A stretch of DNA of 64,000 bases from Halanaerobiaceae bacterium ANBcell28 (GTDB taxonomy: Bacteria > Bacillota > Halanaerobiia > Halanaerobiales > DTU029), in contig JBBJJH010000005.1 in assembly GCA_037623315.1 (NCBI GenBank), positions 104,932 through 168,931 on the forward strand. The letters are read 5' to 3'. Made by a program: the position numbers and the translations under genes. The notes beneath the pieces are model-generated. The model ran no database searches. It was not told the DNA's origin and saw nothing but the letters and a program-made list of their open reading frames with translations. Shown piece by piece: positions 37,496 through 45,559 of the stretch (position 1 is its first letter; each line of letters begins with the position of its first letter).

Positions 37496-38263
37496 TTGCT
37501 CGCATTTAGAATTATTAAAGATACTTTTATAAAGTTTTATGACAAACTTTTCAAACTTATTTTATTGAACTTGATATTAATTACTGCACTGGTAATACCT
37601 TTATACATACTTTACCAAGTTGATAACGTAGTTGTTCTTATAATAAGTACATTGTATATATTTGTTTTAATAGGTCCAATGTCTCTTTCAGCTTTAAATT
37701 ATATTAAAGATGCACTTGACTATACTGAAGATACAACAATTAAAGATTTTTTAAGAGGTATTAAAGAAAATTTTTCTAGAGGTTTTTTTGCATTTCTATT
37801 TACATTAATAGTTTACATAATATTATCTTTTGATGTTTTTTTCTTTTGGACAAGAGCTGATAATATTTTTATGTTTTTTGTAGCTATTATATTTTTATAT
37901 CTATTTATATGTTTTACTTTTATGCAGATATACTTTTGGGGTTTATTATCGATTAGAGAGAAAGACAGTATTAGATTATGTATAAAGAATTCTTTCATAG
38001 TAGCTATTGATAATCTTTTCTCAACATTCTTTTTACTAGTGTTTATGCTTATTTTCGTAAGCTTATGTTTTGTTTTACCTGTAATGGTTCCTTTTTTCCT
38101 TCTAAGTACTGTTTTTTTGATCTTTATTATTGCTACAGATTATACTATGGAGAAATATAGAAGTATAGAAGAAGAGGCTATACCAGATGCGGAAATAAGA
38201 GAAGGGCTGGCTGAAGATATAGATGCAAAAGAAATTCAGGATAATAATGACTCAGATAGTTAA
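37496..38263 (+). CDS. DUF624/YesL-like membrane protein
   Basis: 255 aa from TTG 37496, placed by GGAGGT at 37483-37488; the ATG at 37481 overlaps this site and has none of its own. It has five or six membrane helices with the layout of YesL (opening FRIIKDTFIKFYDKLFKLIL, then GPMSLSALNYI) and a charged C-terminal tail (DAEIREGLAEDIDAKEIQD). YesL-type proteins usually accompany sugar ABC genes; here the next gene is a ROK sugar kinase. Function is unknown and the family call is moderate. Confidence 0.55.
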   Translation: MLAFRIIKDTFIKFYDKLFKLILLNLILITALVIPLYILYQVDNVVVLIISTLYIFVLIGPMSLSALNYIKDALDYTEDTTIKDFLRGIKENFSRGFFAFLFTLIVYIILSFDVFFFWTRADNIFMFFVAIIFLYLFICFTFMQIYFWGLLSIREKDSIRLCIKNSFIVAIDNLFSTFFLLVFMLIFVSLCFVLPVMVPFFLLSTVFLIFIIATDYTMEKYRSIEEEAIPDAEIREGLAEDIDAKEIQDNNDSDS

Positions 38264-38317
38264 AATATTTAAAATAAAGGGTCTGAATAAAAAATATTAT
38301 TGATTGGTGGGGTATAT

Positions 38318-39286
38318 ATGAAAGAATATTTCATTGGTGTTGATCTTGGGGGAACTAAAATACTTACTGCAGTAAGTGACTCAAAAGGGAATATAATTGA
38401 GAAGGTAAAGGTAGCTACTGAGGCTTTAAAAGGCCAAGAACAAGTTATTAATAATATCGTTAGGAGTATCGAAGAAGTACTTAAAAAGTCTAATATTGAT
38501 AAAAAAGAAATTATAAGAATGGGACTGGGTACTCCAGGTCCATTAAATATAAATGAGGGTCTTGTATATGAAGCACCTAATCTCAATTGGAAAAATGTAG
38601 CTATTGTCGATATTTTAAAAGAGAAAACTGGAATAGACATCAATTTAGAAAATGATGCTAATGCGGCAGCTCTTGGAGAAAAGTGGTTTGGTGCAGGTAG
38701 AAATGTAGATAATATGATATATATGACTGTTAGTACTGGTATTGGTGGAGGTATTATTATAGATAAAAAAATTCTCCATGGTGTTAGCGATACAGCTGGT
38801 GAAATAGGACATTTTGTAATACAGACAGATGGACCAATATGTGGCTGTGGTAATCATGGTTGTTTTGAAGCAGTGGCTTCAGGTACGGCTGTAAATAGGA
38901 TTGGTATGTACTTAGCTGCAATGCATCCAGATAGTTTGCTATATTCTTTGGTTGATGGAGATATAACAAAGATAGATGGCAAAGTCATTTCAGAAGCTGC
39001 TATAAAAGGAGATAAGTATGCTTTACAAATTTGGGATGATGAAGCAAGATATCTGGGAATTGGTATAGCGAATCTTATCAATATTTTTAATACCGGTACT
39101 ATCGTACTTGGTGGAGGTGTCATGAATTCCTGGGATTTGATTATAGATAAGATGACAGAGACAATAAAAGATTACGCTTTTGAAAGTGCTTATACTAAAG
39201 TGGATATTAAAAAGTCTTCCTTAGGAGATGAAGTTGGTGTCCAGGGAGCAATAGCAGTGGCTATGGGGGACAGATTATTATCGTGA
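38318..39286 (+). CDS. ROK family sugar kinase (glucokinase-like)
   Basis: 322 aa from ATG 38318 with GGTGGGG 5 nt upstream. ATP-binding GVDLGGTKILTAV, sugar-binding ENDANAAALGEKWFGAGR, catalytic Asp in that motif, EIGHFVIQTDG, and the ROK zinc site CGCGNHGC. It phosphorylates glucose or a related hexose with ATP. It overlaps hprK by 4 bp, so sugar phosphorylation and catabolite control are co-expressed. Glucokinase is the most likely activity; N-acetylmannosamine or fructose kinase is possible. Confidence 0.87.
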   Translation: MKEYFIGVDLGGTKILTAVSDSKGNIIEKVKVATEALKGQEQVINNIVRSIEEVLKKSNIDKKEIIRMGLGTPGPLNINEGLVYEAPNLNWKNVAIVDILKEKTGIDINLENDANAAALGEKWFGAGRNVDNMIYMTVSTGIGGGIIIDKKILHGVSDTAGEIGHFVIQTDGPICGCGNHGCFEAVASGTAVNRIGMYLAAMHPDSLLYSLVDGDITKIDGKVISEAAIKGDKYALQIWDDEARYLGIGIANLINIFNTGTIVLGGGVMNSWDLIIDKMTETIKDYAFESAYTKVDIKKSSLGDEVGVQGAIAVAMGDRLLS

Positions 39287-40209
39287 GAGAGAAACATATA
39301 AAAGTAGAAGAGATAATAGAAAAGTTTGATCTTAAGGTTTTAGCTGGTAATCCAGAGGGAAAATTAGTAAGGGTTAGTGATATAAAGAGACCAGGAGTGG
39401 AATTAGCAGGATTTTGGAAGTATTTTTCACCTGAACGGGTTCAGTTACTAGGGATGACAGAAATTTCCTTCTTGAAGGAACTTAGTACTAGTATATTAAG
39501 AAAGAGAATAAAAAAGCTTTTTTCATATAATCTATCATGTATTATTGTAGCACGTAGTTTAGAACCTCCACAAGTTATGATAGATGAGGCCAATAAGAAT
39601 TCGATCCCTGTTTTAAGCACTTCTATAGCAACAACACGCTTTTTAAGCTTATTAACAAATTATTTTGAAGAATCATTAGCTCAGGAAAAGTCCATTCATG
39701 GAGTTTTAGTTGATATCTATGGTATTGGTGTTTTAATTTCGGGTAAAAGTGGTATAGGAAAAAGTGAAACTGCAGTACAGTTAGTAAAAAGAGGACATAG
39801 ACTAGTTGCAGATGATATTATTATAGTTAAAAAAATTGGCGAGAGACAACTGATTGGGACTGCTCCTGAGGTTTCCAGGCATTTTTTAGAGATTAGAGGC
39901 ATAGGTATTATTAATGTTAGGACATTATTTGGAGCTGGAGCTGTTAAGGATCGTACTGAGATAAATATGATTGCTAAGTTAGAATTTTGGCAGGAAAATA
40001 AGACCTATGAACGATTAGGTATTGATAATATATATGAAAAAGTAATGGGAATCGAAGTGCCTCAGCTTATAATACCCGTGAAGCCGGGCAGAAATATGGC
40101 TATGGTACTGGAAATTGCAGCTATGAATTCTAGAATGAAGTCTATGGGCTATAATGCTGCTAAAGATTTTTCAAGCAAAATCAATAATATGATGAGGGAT
40201 TCTGAATAA
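39283..40209 (+). CDS. hprK: HPr kinase/phosphorylase
   Basis: 308 aa. GTG start overlapping the ROK stop (GTGA). Walker A SGKSGIGKSETAVQL lies near 152-166 and the family signature EIRGIGIINVRTLFGAG near 203-217. It phosphorylates HPr on Ser46 (or removes the phosphate) in response to glycolytic intermediates, driving CcpA-dependent catabolite repression. A cre-like site before the HAD gene is a possible downstream target in this window. No ptsH or ccpA is visible. Confidence 0.95.
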   Translation: MREKHIKVEEIIEKFDLKVLAGNPEGKLVRVSDIKRPGVELAGFWKYFSPERVQLLGMTEISFLKELSTSILRKRIKKLFSYNLSCIIVARSLEPPQVMIDEANKNSIPVLSTSIATTRFLSLLTNYFEESLAQEKSIHGVLVDIYGIGVLISGKSGIGKSETAVQLVKRGHRLVADDIIIVKKIGERQLIGTAPEVSRHFLEIRGIGIINVRTLFGAGAVKDRTEINMIAKLEFWQENKTYERLGIDNIYEKVMGIEVPQLIIPVKPGRNMAMVLEIAAMNSRMKSMGYNAAKDFSSKINNMMRDSE

Positions 40210-40225
40210 TTGGAGGTTAATCAAG

Positions 40226-41140
40226 ATGAAAGATAAGCGAATTGCAAATTTCTTTCTTTTGCTCTTGTGTATTACGTTTATTTTTTCTTTTTCTTTGCTG
40301 GCAAATGATAATCTTTTAATTAATATTAGTGATCCTGTTGGTGACGATTTTGGTCCTGGAACTTATAAGTATCCTGCTAATGAAATATTTGCTTCAGAGG
40401 GTTTATTTGATATTACTAATTTTGCTATACGTAGGCTTGGAGAGAATTATAGATTTGAATTCACCTTTAATCAGCTAAATGATCCCTGGAACAGTCAATA
40501 TGGTTTTAGTCTTCCTTTGATTCATCTCTATCTAGCTAATGATGAAGATAATGGATCATATGAACTTTTTCAAGAAGGTGCCAATGTAAGGTTGAATCCT
40601 AAATACCCTTGGAATAGACTTATTCAGATAAGTGGTTGGTGGGTTAGATTATATACACCTAATATGGAGATGGAAAGTTTTGAAACTGATTTTTTAGATG
40701 TGAGACATCCAGCTGAGTTAGAAGACCCAGATATAAGTATTAGAGCTAATACTATAATATTAAATATTGAGAAAGAGCTTTTAGGGAATTTGGAAGAAGG
40801 ATATTTTTATTTGCTGGTAGGTGGATTTGACCCTTTTGGACCAGATCATTTTCGCACTATTCGACCAAGTATATCTTCCTGGTATTTTGCAGATTTAGAG
40901 AGTGATAATTTAGAATATGCTCCGAGAGTTTTAGATATTATTTTACCAGAGACTAAGGATCAAGCTACGATATTATCTGACTTTAGCGATGATTATCCTT
41001 TGATTTATCCAATATATTTTCAAACTAGTAGTGAAACTACAAATCAGCATATTATTTATCCGATTATTGTGATTCTTATTTTGATATTATTGCTAGTAAT
41101 TATTAAGAATAATAAATTTCCTTTGTTTAATAATAAGTAG
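40226..41140 (+). CDS. Exported protein with glucodextranase C-terminal-like domain
   Basis: 304 aa. Signal peptide about 1-26, then ISDPVGDDFGPGTYKYPANE, the hallmark of the glucodextranase C-terminal binding domain found in amylopullulanases and related enzymes, and finally a C-terminal helix (about 278-298, YPIIVILILILLLVIIKNN) that anchors it. There is no catalytic domain. It is probably a surface alpha-glucan-binding or structural protein. GGAGG lies before ATG 40226, 16 bp after hprK, and the next gene is also a carbohydrate-binding module. Confidence 0.75.
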   Translation: MKDKRIANFFLLLLCITFIFSFSLLANDNLLINISDPVGDDFGPGTYKYPANEIFASEGLFDITNFAIRRLGENYRFEFTFNQLNDPWNSQYGFSLPLIHLYLANDEDNGSYELFQEGANVRLNPKYPWNRLIQISGWWVRLYTPNMEMESFETDFLDVRHPAELEDPDISIRANTIILNIEKELLGNLEEGYFYLLVGGFDPFGPDHFRTIRPSISSWYFADLESDNLEYAPRVLDIILPETKDQATILSDFSDDYPLIYPIYFQTSSETTNQHIIYPIIVILILILLLVIIKNNKFPLFNNK

Positions 41141-41172
41141 TAGATTAAATTAAATAAAGGAGGAAATTTTTA

Positions 41173-41484
41173 ATGGATGACCACGGTATAACTGTAAGCC
41201 CAACACCAATAACTGCCGGAGAAAGAGTAGAGATACAATATAATGGACTCTTATCTCGCTCTGGTGCAGAGGAAGTTTATCTTCATGCAGGTTTTGGTTT
41301 AGATAATCAATGGGAAAATGTAATGAATATTAAGATGCATAAAGAGGGTATGAGTTGGAAGGCAGATTGTGCTGTTGAGACTGACAAACGCTTTTATTTT
41401 TGTTTTCATGATAATGCTGACAATTGGGATAATAACAATGGTTATAATTGGAGTTTTGAAGTTCATAATGGAAAGTTGTACTAA
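41173..41484 (+). CDS. Small carbohydrate-binding module protein (CBM25/53-like)
   Basis: 103 aa. Sequence features include VSPTPITAGERVEIQYNGLL, VYLHAGFGLDNQWENV and FCFHDNADNWDNNNGYNW, the starch-binding CBM25/CBM53 pattern with aromatic and Asn-rich binding loops. There is no signal peptide, so it acts inside the cell, perhaps on glycogen granules; the GH57 and GT4 genes downstream fit that idea. AAAGGAGG precedes the ATG. It is followed by a G+C-rich hairpin. Confidence 0.75.
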   Translation: MDDHGITVSPTPITAGERVEIQYNGLLSRSGAEEVYLHAGFGLDNQWENVMNIKMHKEGMSWKADCAVETDKRFYFCFHDNADNWDNNNGYNWSFEVHNGKLY

Positions 41485-41511
41485 GGATAGTGTATAAAGT
41501 TACTAGTTATA

Positions 41512-41537
41512 GGCCGCCTACTATGGCGGCTTTATTT
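41512..41537 (+). terminator. Terminator after the CBM gene
   Basis: GCCGCC (41513-41518) pairs with GGCGGC (41525-41530), followed by TTTATTTA. Confidence 0.8.
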
Positions 41538-41589
41538 ACATAAAACAAAGTTAATTATGTAAGTTATAAAATTATGAGGGGTGTTTTTA

Positions 41590-42255
41590 ATGGGAAGAGT
41601 AAAAAGAATGGTGAATATATTTTTATCACCAACAGAGGTTTTTGAGGAATTAAAAGAAAAGAGTGACTGGTTGATTCCTCTTTTATTAATTTTGATTGTA
41701 TCATTGCTTTTAAGTTATTTTATTCTTGACGTAACTATTCCTACAATGATTGAAGAAGTACATGCCAATCCTGATTTGTCTGCAATGGAGAGGGAGCAGC
41801 AAATTGCTTACTTAGAAAGCCCTATAATGTATGTTAGCTCTGTTATTGGGGGCTTTCTAGGAAATATTATAATCTATCTTATATTAGCTGGGGTTTTTGT
41901 TTTAATAAGTTTTGTTTTTGGTGGAGAGAAGATAGCATTTAAAAATATTTTCTCTGGAGCTGTATATGTTGGGCTTATTGGTATTCTTGCTTCTATTTTT
42001 GCAGGACTTATTACATATTCTACAGGAGAACTTAGTACAGGTTTAACCCTGGGATTGTTTTTGCCTGCAAGTGGTTATTTAGAACGATTAATTGGTGGCA
42101 TCAGTATCTTTGGAATCTGGCAAGTAATTTTATACTCTTTGATGTTAATGGTTTTTTATAATTATAGCAAGAAAAAGGCTTTTTCAATAATGTTTGCTCT
42201 TTATGGTGGAATGGTATTTATTCTTTCTCTATTCTATTTTATACCAGGGTTTTAG
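41590..42255 (+). CDS. Yip1 family membrane protein
   Basis: 221 aa from ATG 41590 with GAGGGG at 41576-41581; the GTG at 41581 is inside the site. N-terminal FLSPTEVFEELKEKSDWLIP and five helices (about 27-48, 80-105, 125-148, 170-192, 200-218) match the bacterial Yip1 domain. The role in bacteria is not established. Own strong terminator. No functional link to neighbours is evident. Confidence 0.75.
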   Translation: MGRVKRMVNIFLSPTEVFEELKEKSDWLIPLLLILIVSLLLSYFILDVTIPTMIEEVHANPDLSAMEREQQIAYLESPIMYVSSVIGGFLGNIIIYLILAGVFVLISFVFGGEKIAFKNIFSGAVYVGLIGILASIFAGLITYSTGELSTGLTLGLFLPASGYLERLIGGISIFGIWQVILYSLMLMVFYNYSKKKAFSIMFALYGGMVFILSLFYFIPGF

Positions 42256-42308
42256 TGAGTTCTAGGCAGTTATAAAATTAAAAATTTATGCTTTAAATAA
42301 AATATAAA

Positions 42309-42367
42309 AAATACTCTTCTTAAAAAGTAGTAGAAATAAAGCTACTGGCAAGAAGAGTATTTTTTTC
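42309..42367 (+). terminator. Strong terminator after the Yip1 gene
   Basis: AATACTCTTCTT (42310-42321) pairs perfectly with AAGAAGAGTATT (42350-42361), with inner AGTAG/CTACT, then seven Ts. Confidence 0.9.
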
Positions 42368-42440
42368 TTCTTGAAGAAAAAAATACATAGTGATATAATG
42401 TAATTGTTGCAAATTTTTACTTATTTTTATTACATAATGT

Positions 42441-42467
42441 ACTAGATAGATATTTAAGTGATCTAGT
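42441..42467. promoter_or_regulatory. Inverted repeat upstream of the LRR lipoprotein
   Basis: ACTAGAT (42441-42447) and ATCTAGT (42461-42467), 13 bp apart, about 65 bp before the start codon. The centre-to-centre distance is close to two helical turns, so it is a possible operator. A clear promoter could not be placed. Confidence 0.3.
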
Positions 42468-42530
42468 CAACTTTATTGACAAGTTTAAGTTATTGATGTT
42501 TGCAAACTATATTTTAAAGGGGAGAGAATA

Positions 42531-44720
42531 ATGATTAAGAAAACATTAGCTTTATTACTTATTTTAATATCAATACTTGTATTGATAGCTTGTGATAATG
42601 AGACTTTACCTTACCATGTTTTAAGAATTAGGGATAGTCAAGGTGGAACCGTAATAAGAAATCCAAAACAGGATAGATATCTGATTGATACGCACATAAA
42701 ATTAGAGGCAAAAGCAGATACGAATTGGGAGTTTTCTCATTGGAAAATAAATGGGGAAGATATAAGTGACAATCCTTATGAATTTAAAATAAGTGACGAT
42801 AAGATTGTAGAAGCGATTTTTAAAGAACAAAATGAATCCAATCAATATAAAGTAATTGTTTCTGAAAGTGATATAGATGGAAAGGGAACTATTAATGTAA
42901 GAAGTGAAACTGGATTTGAAGAAGATAATTTTAATCATGGTGAAAAGATAATTCTTGAAGCTAATCCAGATAAGGGTTGGAGTTTTGTACGTTGGAAAGA
43001 ACGTAATAGTAATTTTCCACATGGAGAAACTGAAATTCACTTAAAGTTTAAAGCGGTAGAGAATCTTACTCTGTCTGCTGAGTTTTTAAAACATTACACA
43101 GTAATCTTCGAAGATTATGATGGTAACGTCATAGACTCTCAAAAAGTAAATCATGGAAGCGATGCAACAGCTCCAGATGATCCTGAGAGGAAAGGCTACA
43201 CTTTCATCGGCTGGAATAGAAGCTTTACTAATGTTACAAGTGATCTAACTGTTTCTGCTACTTATGAAATTAATACTTACACAGTGACATTCAAAGATTT
43301 TTATGGAGACGAAATTAAAACAGAAGAGGTAATTTATAAAAGTGAAGCTACAGCTCCAAAAGTCAGTGAAATAGATAATTATACCTTTACAGGATGGGAT
43401 ACTGACTTTACTGAGGTAACTGAAAACTTAGTTGTTAAAGCCATCTATGAAAGTATATACGCTTCTTATTTTGAATTTGAAAATGGTAGGATTACAGGAT
43501 ATAATGTGCAAGATGCTAGTGATAGTTTGGGAGAAGATAAAGCATTACGAGTTATTATTCCTTCGCAAATTGATGGTAATAGTGTTACAGAAATTGCTAG
43601 TAGTGCTTTTTATAATAACAATCTAACAGAGATAACTATACCTGAGAGTGTAACTGAAATTGGTAGAGCTGCTTTTTACAAGAACAATTTATCAGGGTTA
43701 ACTATATCTGATAGTGTTGTTGAAATTGGTGATTATGCTTTTTCTAATAACAGTCTAGCAGAAGTAATTATTGGTAATAGTGTAATTAGAATTGCTGATA
43801 GAGCTTTTAAAAATAACCAGCTCAAAAAGGTAACTATACCTAATAGTGTAACTGATATTGGTGTTGCTGCTTTTCGTAGTAATGATCTAACAGAAGTAAC
43901 TATTGGCAATAGTGTAACTAAAATACGTAATTATGCTTTTAGCGGTAATAATTTAACAGAAATAAAAATACCTTATAGTGTTACTGAAATAGGTCTTTAT
44001 TCTTTTGGTTTTAATGATTTAATAGAAGTAAAAATACCTGATAGTGTTACTGAAATAGGTCATTATGCATTTCGTCATAATGACCTAACAAAAGTAAGTA
44101 TACCTTCGAATGTATCTATTGGTGAAGACGCTATTAGAAATGATTTCAATGCATTTTATGATGATATGGGAAAACAAGAAGGAACATATATTTTACTTGA
44201 TGGTAATTGGGAAAGTATATACGCTTCTTATCTTGAATTTGAAGATGGTAAGATTATAGGATATAAAGTGGAAGGTGCTATTAATAGCTTGGGAGTGGAT
44301 AAAGCATTACGGGTTATAATTCCTTCAAAAATTGCTGGTAATAGTGTGACTGGAATTGGTAACAGTGCTTTTCGTTTTAATGAGTTAAGAGAAGTAAAAA
44401 TACCTGATAGTGTAACTGAAATTGGTGTTAGGGCTTTTTCTCATAACGATCTAACAGAAATAACAATACCTGACAATGTAACTCTAATTGATCAAGGGGC
44501 TTTCAGAAATAATAATTTAACAAAAGTAAAAATACCTGATAGTGTAACTGAAATTGCTAGTAGTGCTTTTAGAGATAACGACCTAACAAAAGTAAGCATA
44601 CCTTCGAATGTATCTATTGGTGAAGACGCTATTAGAAATGATTTCGATGTATTTTATGATGATATGGGAAAACAAGAAGGAACATATATTTTAATTGATT
44701 ATATTTGGGTATTAGAATAA
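42531..44720 (+). CDS. Surface lipoprotein with InlB-type and BspA-type leucine-rich repeats
   Basis: 729 aa. Lipobox LIAC with Cys21. Residues about 30-185 hold two divergent InlB-like repeats (EAKADTNWEFSHWKING, EANPDKGWSFVRWKE). Residues about 190-305 hold two InlB B-repeats (YTFIGWNRSF, YTFTGWDTDF). Then come BspA-type LRR_5 repeats (IPDSVTEIGxxAFxxNDLTEV), arranged as a large and a small block that each begin YASYxEFExGxIxGY and end FYDDMGKQEGTYIL, a clear internal duplication. It probably binds surfaces, polysaccharide or other cells. AAGGGGAG precedes ATG 42531. Confidence 0.88.
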   Translation: MIKKTLALLLILISILVLIACDNETLPYHVLRIRDSQGGTVIRNPKQDRYLIDTHIKLEAKADTNWEFSHWKINGEDISDNPYEFKISDDKIVEAIFKEQNESNQYKVIVSESDIDGKGTINVRSETGFEEDNFNHGEKIILEANPDKGWSFVRWKERNSNFPHGETEIHLKFKAVENLTLSAEFLKHYTVIFEDYDGNVIDSQKVNHGSDATAPDDPERKGYTFIGWNRSFTNVTSDLTVSATYEINTYTVTFKDFYGDEIKTEEVIYKSEATAPKVSEIDNYTFTGWDTDFTEVTENLVVKAIYESIYASYFEFENGRITGYNVQDASDSLGEDKALRVIIPSQIDGNSVTEIASSAFYNNNLTEITIPESVTEIGRAAFYKNNLSGLTISDSVVEIGDYAFSNNSLAEVIIGNSVIRIADRAFKNNQLKKVTIPNSVTDIGVAAFRSNDLTEVTIGNSVTKIRNYAFSGNNLTEIKIPYSVTEIGLYSFGFNDLIEVKIPDSVTEIGHYAFRHNDLTKVSIPSNVSIGEDAIRNDFNAFYDDMGKQEGTYILLDGNWESIYASYLEFEDGKIIGYKVEGAINSLGVDKALRVIIPSKIAGNSVTGIGNSAFRFNELREVKIPDSVTEIGVRAFSHNDLTEITIPDNVTLIDQGAFRNNNLTKVKIPDSVTEIASSAFRDNDLTKVSIPSNVSIGEDAIRNDFDVFYDDMGKQEGTYILIDYIWVLE

Positions 44721-44728
44721 TTTTTTAA

Positions 44729-44752
44729 GGGCTACTTAAGATTTAGTAGCCC
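44729..44752 (+). terminator. Hairpin after the LRR lipoprotein
   Basis: GGGCTACT (44729-44736) pairs with AGTAGCCC (44745-44752). There is no T run after it; the Ts lie on the 5' side. Confidence 0.5.
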
Positions 44753-44816
44753 TGAGCCCTTAATAAATAAGAACTAAAGCTTTAATAGATAGTGAAAAAA
44801 TATAAGAGTATATATA

Positions 44817-44843
44817 GAAAACCGCCTCGCAAGGCGGTTTTTC
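44817..44843. terminator. Bidirectional terminator between convergent genes
   Basis: GAAAACCGCC pairs with GGCGGTTTTTC around TCGCAA. A-rich and T-rich ends on both sides let it work in both directions, for the LRR gene and for the leftward DUF4912 gene. Confidence 0.85.
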
Positions 44844-44847
44844 TATA

Positions 44848-45558
44848 TCACTCTTTCATCAGCACAAGAGAATCTGCTTCCAGTTCCTCATGTATTTTTC
44901 TAGCTTCTATTTCTTTGACCATAGCCAGCGTATCCATCTCAACACGGAAGCTATACTTTGATAGTTCTTCAATTGTCATCCAGTGTTCATCAATAACGGT
45001 AGATGGTCTGTCAGCTGGTGTATAGACAGTTTTTGATGATGCTAAAGGATAGAATATACCATCTTTCTTATAACCAATTGTTGCTCTATAAGAATTACTA
45101 GCCTTAGCTTTCAAATACCAATTTTTTGAATCGTGGCTTATTTCTACTTCCTGTTCTTCTTCATTTTTTTCGTTTCTAAGTCTTAAATAAGGAATATTTT
45201 GAAAAAATTCATCATTATTAATTTCCCAGTAAGCATATAGATATTCAGGATCACGGCTAAAAAGACGTATATAATCTTTAGCATAACCTTCCTTAAGATA
45301 TAATTCATCTAAATGATTATTAGTGCTTATTTCTTTACTTTCCACTTTCTCTTCATTAAAACTACTAATTGGACTTTCATTCTCCATCTTTTCTTGATCT
45401 ACCCCCATGTCTTCGCCAAATTCAAAGTCTGTTGCCGGTTTATTAAAAGAAAGGTGATAATCCTGGCTTTTTTTATCTTTTTTCAAAGCAATATTATATA
45501 AGAATAAAAAAGCAATAACAGCTAATAGTATAACCAGGATATTCAAAAAAATACCCAA
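44848..45558 (-). CDS. DUF4912 domain protein with N-terminal membrane anchor
   Basis: 236 aa. One N-terminal helix (about 4-24, FLNILVILLAVIAFLFLYNI), an acidic linker (30-85), then a DUF4912 domain (about 95-200) with RDPEYLYAYWEINNDEF and YRATIGYKKDGIFYPLASS. DUF4912 proteins occur beside GH57 branching enzymes and glycosyltransferases, as here: the stop of the GH57 gene is 1 bp before this ATG on the same strand. Role unknown; the domain resembles carbohydrate-interacting sandwiches. Confidence 0.75.
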   Translation of the reverse strand: MGIFLNILVILLAVIAFLFLYNIALKKDKKSQDYHLSFNKPATDFEFGEDMGVDQEKMENESPISSFNEEKVESKEISTNNHLDELYLKEGYAKDYIRLFSRDPEYLYAYWEINNDEFFQNIPYLRLRNEKNEEEQEVEISHDSKNWYLKAKASNSYRATIGYKKDGIFYPLASSKTVYTPADRPSTVIDEHWMTIEELSKYSFRVEMDTLAMVKEIEARKIHEELEADSLVLMKE

Positions 45559-45559
45559 T

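Noticed and set aside
37481..37498. ATG 37481 as start of the YesL-like gene
   Set aside because: GGAGGT lies just after this ATG and at a proper distance from TTG 37496.
42476..42481. TTGACA as a promoter for the LRR lipoprotein
   Set aside because: No -10-like hexamer at 16-18 bp; the next TATATT is too far.
43560..44660. Regularly spaced repeats that could suggest a CRISPR array
   Set aside because: The repeats are about 69 bp coding units of one open frame encoding leucine-rich repeats, with no constant repeat/unique spacer structure.
44792..45025. Rightward 77-aa ORF over the bidirectional terminator
   Set aside because: It is antisense to the DUF4912 gene and crosses a terminator hairpin; no ribosome site.
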